DNA from: Paracoccaceae bacterium
Lineage (GTDB): Bacteria > Pseudomonadota > Alphaproteobacteria > Rhodobacterales > Rhodobacteraceae
NCBI GenBank assembly: GCA_026982275.1
Contig: JALSHK010000452.1
Coordinates: 1 to 9,624, forward strand
DNA length: 9,624 bases
Direction: 5' to 3'
The notes below the pieces were generated by a model. It was not told the origin of the DNA and did no database searches. It saw only the letters and a list, made by a program, of their open reading frames with translations. The translations under genes and the position numbers were made by a program. Positions 7,683 through 9,624 of the stretch are shown here, piece after piece (position 1 is the first letter of the stretch; the number at the start of each line of letters is the position of its first letter).

Positions 7683-7707
7683 GGTAACGAAAAACCTTCT
7701 CGTTACC
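7683..7707. promoter_or_regulatory. Perfect 8-bp inverted repeat upstream of the binding-protein gene, possible operator
   Basis: GGTAACGA (7683-7690) and TCGTTACC (7700-7707) are exact reverse complements separated by 9 nt, with the near arm 76 bases upstream of the binding-protein ATG. The 17-bp centre-to-centre spacing of the arms would place them on a similar face of the helix for a dimeric regulator. As RNA it could also fold into a leader hairpin. No T-run follows on either strand, so a terminator is unlikely. Confidence 0.45.
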
Positions 7708-7726
7708 CCCTCAATTTGCGCACCGA

Positions 7727-7758
7727 ATTATCGGCTGCGATGGTGAAACCAGTTTCAA
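7727..7758 (-). promoter_or_regulatory. Weak promoter candidate for the importer operon
   Basis: On the minus strand TTGAAA (7753-7758) and GATAAT (7727-7732) resemble -35 and -10 elements. The 20-base spacing is longer than the usual 16-18. If used, transcription would start near 7720 and leave a leader of about 110 bases. The -35 part would overlap the TGAAAC palindrome. This is a low-confidence reading. Confidence 0.22.
7744..7757. promoter_or_regulatory. LacI-family-like operator candidate
   Basis: TGAAACCAGTTTCA has perfect 6-bp arms (TGAAAC and GTTTCA) around a central CA. LacI-family sugar regulators commonly bind short palindromes of the TGAAAC-CG-GTTTCA kind, so this is one base from an ideal site. 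It lies about 140 bases upstream of the binding-protein ATG and overlaps the weak -35 candidate, a position suited to repression. The palindrome is seen directly; the regulator family is inferred and no regulator gene lies in the window. Confidence 0.4.
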
Positions 7759-8238
7759 GCCTGTTGGCATACACGCCTCGCAAACCTGAGCAAGACATCG
7801 CTGCACAACACCACCCGCGCCGTTCAGCCAGCTTGGTGCTCTATTGGTTTAGGGCGCCAAAAGACATTAGCATAGTTTGGTATCACCAGATTGAAATAGC
7901 CCAGCAAGCATGAAAAGTCAACGATCGATAGATGAAAGATTTTGCCCTTCAACGTTGGAAATGGCCCATTGGGACCATTGCATCAATTTCCTGCCCCTCC
8001 ATAAAGGCATGGTGCGAACAGACGCAGGGGCAATATCCTTAAATATAAAGCCATGCTCGAAATATAACCCATTTTCCAACCCGATATCACATAGCTATTC
8101 ACTTTTTAATCGGGCCATTCAAGATAGGTATTGGGCCCAAGAGGCATCTGGTTATACGGGTTTTCCAATCTGATCATGGCTTGGCTTTCGCAATCTGTAA
8201 GCTGGCAGAAACAACAAATTGCCGACCGTCTAGTGAGA

Positions 8239-8262
8239 TCAAAAGTGAGCTGCTTACTTTGA
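8239..8262. repeat. Imperfect inverted repeat (hairpin on plus strand)
   Basis: On the plus strand UCAAA-A-GUGAG pairs with CUUACUUUGA: ten pairs with one bulged A, one G-U pair and a 3-nt loop. The minus-strand transcript would instead have an A-C mismatch at that pair. No T-run follows on either side. Function unknown. Confidence 0.3.
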
Positions 8263-8277
8263 CAGGATATCGCTGTT

Positions 8278-8307
8278 ATTGATCAATGGCCTTGGCTGAT
8301 CGGCCAA
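8278..8307. repeat. Two adjacent GATC-centred palindromes after the lactonase gene
   Basis: ATTGATCAAT (8278-8287) is a perfect 10-bp palindrome. TTGGCTGATCGGCCAA (8292-8307) is a 16-bp palindrome with one mismatched pair. Their centres are 17 bp apart. They start 20 bases after the lactonase stop in transcription order. They could be protein binding sites or weak 3' structures; there is no T-run to make a terminator. Confidence 0.35.
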
Positions 8308-8327
8308 CAATGCTGACTAAAGCCTTG

Positions 8328-9206
8328 CTACCTATTGGCAAAATAATTTGTAGCAGCCCCGGAGAAATGAGCCGCGTGCGAAAAAAGCGCGCCAGCCAGT
8401 GGTTGCCCCCGCAATTCTTCCGGGCTTTGTCCGCGAATCGCTGTTGTGATATACATGTTCTTCAAATCAGGGCCGCCAAAAGTGCAGGCGGTTACCAATT
8501 TTACAGGGACAGTCACTTTACCGATCTGGTCACCATCAGGGCTAAAGCCGATGATCGCCGCGCCGCCATAAAGCGCGGTCCATATATTGCCGTTTTCATC
8601 CACACTCAAGCCATCAAAAATACCCAAACCACGGGGCTGACACGCCAATAGGCGGCGCGGCCCAAGATCGCCTGTAGCCAAATCGCAATCATAGGCCCAG
8701 ATCGTGTTTATATGGGAATCCGTAACATACATAATATTGTTATCCGGGCTCCAGCCCAGCCCGTTGGGGGCAATCGGGTCGCTGAGCACTTTATGCACCG
8801 CACCGCTTGGATCGATGCGATACAGCGCTCCAGCACTTTTGCGCGAGTGGGTTAGCCAACCCACCCAGAAGTTGCCCTGTGCATCCACCTGCCCGTCATT
8901 ATAGCGCCCCGGCTCGCTGGCCCCCCCACAAGCTAAAACCGGATCGACAAAGGGCTGCATCCCACCATTTTTTGGTTGAAAAAAGCACAGCCCCTCCGCT
9001 TCCAGAGCCACAATCAGTTGCCCATCTTTACATAAGCCCATAGCCCCTATGGCGGATGGCATTGGCCAGTTTCCAGTCTGCCCCACAGCCGGAGAATACC
9101 GGAAAATTGCTGGCTGTAGAATATCCAACCAGTAAAGGGCCTCCTCATGGGGCGACCAAAGCGGGCTTTCTCCCAATATGGCACCGGCCTTGTGGATGCA
9201 TTCCAA
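8328..9206 (-). CDS. SMP-30/gluconolactonase/LRE family lactonase
   Basis: This is a six-bladed beta-propeller sugar lactone hydrolase, 292 residues from the chosen start, with no signal peptide, so probably cytoplasmic. The family's divalent metal and substrate residues are recognisable: Glu13 in LGESPLW, Arg101/Asn103/Asp104 in RYNDG, Asn148 in APNGLGWSPD, and Asp198 in FDGLSVDENGNIW. These correspond to Glu18, Asn103, Asn154 and Asp204 of animal SMP-30. The frame remains open to a TTG at 9234-9236, but no ribosome site precedes that codon. AGGTGG lies 8 nt upstream of the TTG at 9204-9206, which also gives the usual short N-terminus. The ribosome site sits at the very end of the aldo/keto reductase gene, so the two are coupled. 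The pair suggests oxidation of an aldose to a lactone, then ring opening to the aldonate. Confidence 0.93.
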   Translation of the reverse strand: MECIHKAGAILGESPLWSPHEEALYWLDILQPAIFRYSPAVGQTGNWPMPSAIGAMGLCKDGQLIVALEAEGLCFFQPKNGGMQPFVDPVLACGGASEPGRYNDGQVDAQGNFWVGWLTHSRKSAGALYRIDPSGAVHKVLSDPIAPNGLGWSPDNNIMYVTDSHINTIWAYDCDLATGDLGPRRLLACQPRGLGIFDGLSVDENGNIWTALYGGAAIIGFSPDGDQIGKVTVPVKLVTACTFGGPDLKNMYITTAIRGQSPEELRGQPLAGALFSHAAHFSGAATNYFANR

Positions 9207-9214
9207 ATGATGCG

Positions 9215-9220
9215 CCACCT
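9215..9220 (-). promoter_or_regulatory. Ribosome binding site AGGTGG favouring a TTG start for the lactonase
   Basis: AGGTGG overlaps the last base of the aldo/keto reductase stop codon (9220-9222) and is 8 nt from TTG 9204-9206. The upstream in-frame TTG at 9234-9236 lacks such a site. The start remains a judgement. Confidence 0.55.
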
Positions 9221-9624
9221 CAGGCAAACGGGCCAACGGGCGTAGGGGCCGATTCGTTTAACAACCCTTCAAACCGCAATTCGGCCCAAAGATCCTGTGG
9301 AATCGGGTGTGACATCAGCGCCACGTTTTCAGTGATCTCGCGCGCATGCACCGCGCCGGTTATTACGGACGCAACCCGGGCTTGACCAAGCGGAAACTGA
9401 ACCGCCGCCGCTGCCAGAGGTGTATTGTGGCGCGCGCAAATTGCGCTCAACCTGTTCACCTTGTCAATGACCTCTTTAGAGGCAGCCCGGTAATCATGGG
9501 TGGCCCCTGGCTTGGCTCCCGTGGCCAGAATTCCAGATTTATACGGCCCGGCAATCAAGAAGGAAAATCCTTGCGCCTCGGCCAGCGGGAACAGCTCATC
9601 CAGCCCGTCTTGTTCCAACAAGCT
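9220..9624 (-). CDS. Aldo/keto reductase, aldose 1-dehydrogenase (L-fucose/D-threo-aldose dehydrogenase) type, N-terminus outside window
   Basis: Only the last 134 residues are visible; relatives have roughly 320-340. The stretch LLEQDGLDELFPLAEAQG followed by IAGPYKSGILATG, then LAAAAVQFPL, ASVITGA and a PIPQDLWAEL helix, is the C-terminal part of the TIM-barrel aldo/keto reductases that oxidise aldoses at C1. They use NAD(P) to make aldonolactones. The catalytic Asp-Tyr-Lys-His residues lie in the missing part and cannot be checked. Its stop carries part of the ribosome site for the lactonase, whose substrate it would produce. Family confidence is good; substrate is open (fucose, arabinose, galactose, mannose or others). 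Its promoter lies beyond the window. Confidence 0.9.
   Translation of the reverse strand, partial: SLLEQDGLDELFPLAEAQGFSFLIAGPYKSGILATGAKPGATHDYRAASKEVIDKVNRLSAICARHNTPLAAAAVQFPLGQARVASVITGAVHAREITENVALMSHPIPQDLWAELRFEGLLNESAPTPVGPFA

Larger units (their letters stand above)
7607..8327. other. Intergenic stretch of about 720 bases with no recognisable gene
   Basis: I see no protein I can support here on either strand. Short open frames exist on the plus strand (7716-7913 and 7910-8173) and a 53-codon frame with a TTG start on the minus strand (7918-8079). None has a clear ribosome site or recognisable motif. The stretch contains the inverted repeats and promoter candidate listed separately. 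They cluster next to the binding-protein gene (7683-7758) and next to the lactonase 3' end (8239-8307). The middle, about 7760-8230, looks AT-richer than the flanking genes and could be a decayed gene or hold an untranslated RNA; I cannot tell. Confidence 0.6.

Noticed and set aside
7918..8079. 53-codon minus-strand frame with TTG start
   Set aside because: The sequence looks somewhat protein-like, but there is no ribosome site, no recognised family and only one possible start. Kept only as part of the intergenic observation.
7716..8173. Two short plus-strand open frames (7716-7913 and 7910-8173)
   Set aside because: They have no convincing ribosome site, no family resemblance, and the first runs through the operator-like palindrome. 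Not enough to call genes.
1..9624. Novel defence system, CRISPR array, mobile element or RNA gene
   Set aside because: No regularly spaced repeats, transposase or integrase motifs, terminal repeats, tRNA cloverleaf or rRNA sequence were seen; all long genes fit known metabolic and transport families.

Overview
The window reads as a bacterial, probably alphaproteobacterial, carbohydrate-utilisation locus. The organism call is an inference from gene families, tight operon packing and moderately high GC; no rRNA or other phylogenetic marker is present. Every gene I can support lies on the minus strand, so transcription runs from high to low coordinates. Both end genes are cut by the window edges.

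Layout in transcription order: (1) the C-terminal 134 residues of an aldo/keto reductase of the aldose 1-dehydrogenase type (9220-9624, N-terminus outside), followed by an overlapping SMP-30/gluconolactonase-family lactonase (8328-9206). (2) A stretch of about 720 bases with no recognisable gene (7607-8327). It holds several palindromes, including a LacI-type operator candidate and an 8-bp inverted repeat just upstream of the next gene. (3) A five-gene ABC importer of the oligopeptide/dipeptide (Opp/Dpp) type: secreted binding protein (5819-7606), a strong hairpin, permease B (4660-5658), permease C (3753-4649), ATPase D (2710-3747) and ATPase F (1722-2726). (4) An extended short-chain dehydrogenase (794-1654) and a ManD-type sugar-acid dehydratase of the enolase superfamily (1-797, C-terminus outside), joined by an ATGA stop/start overlap.

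My reading is that a peptide-type ABC importer has been matched with sugar-oxidising enzymes. It brings in a glycoside, oligosaccharide or sugar acid. The aldo/keto reductase would oxidise an aldose to a lactone, the SMP-30 protein would open the lactone to an aldonate, and the ManD-type enzyme would dehydrate the acid to a 2-keto-3-deoxy acid (D-mannonate to 2-keto-3-deoxy-D-gluconate in characterised members). The short-chain dehydrogenase may interconvert a hydroxyl and keto group, or oxidise a uronate to a lactone. The true substrate cannot be read from sequence. No kinase, aldolase, glycosidase or regulator is inside the window.

Individually the families are all known. The points worth a second look are the cis-regulatory structures, the repeated use of TTG start codons, and the combination of transporter and enzymes. 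I do not see CRISPR arrays, insertion sequences, tRNAs, rRNAs or a defence system.
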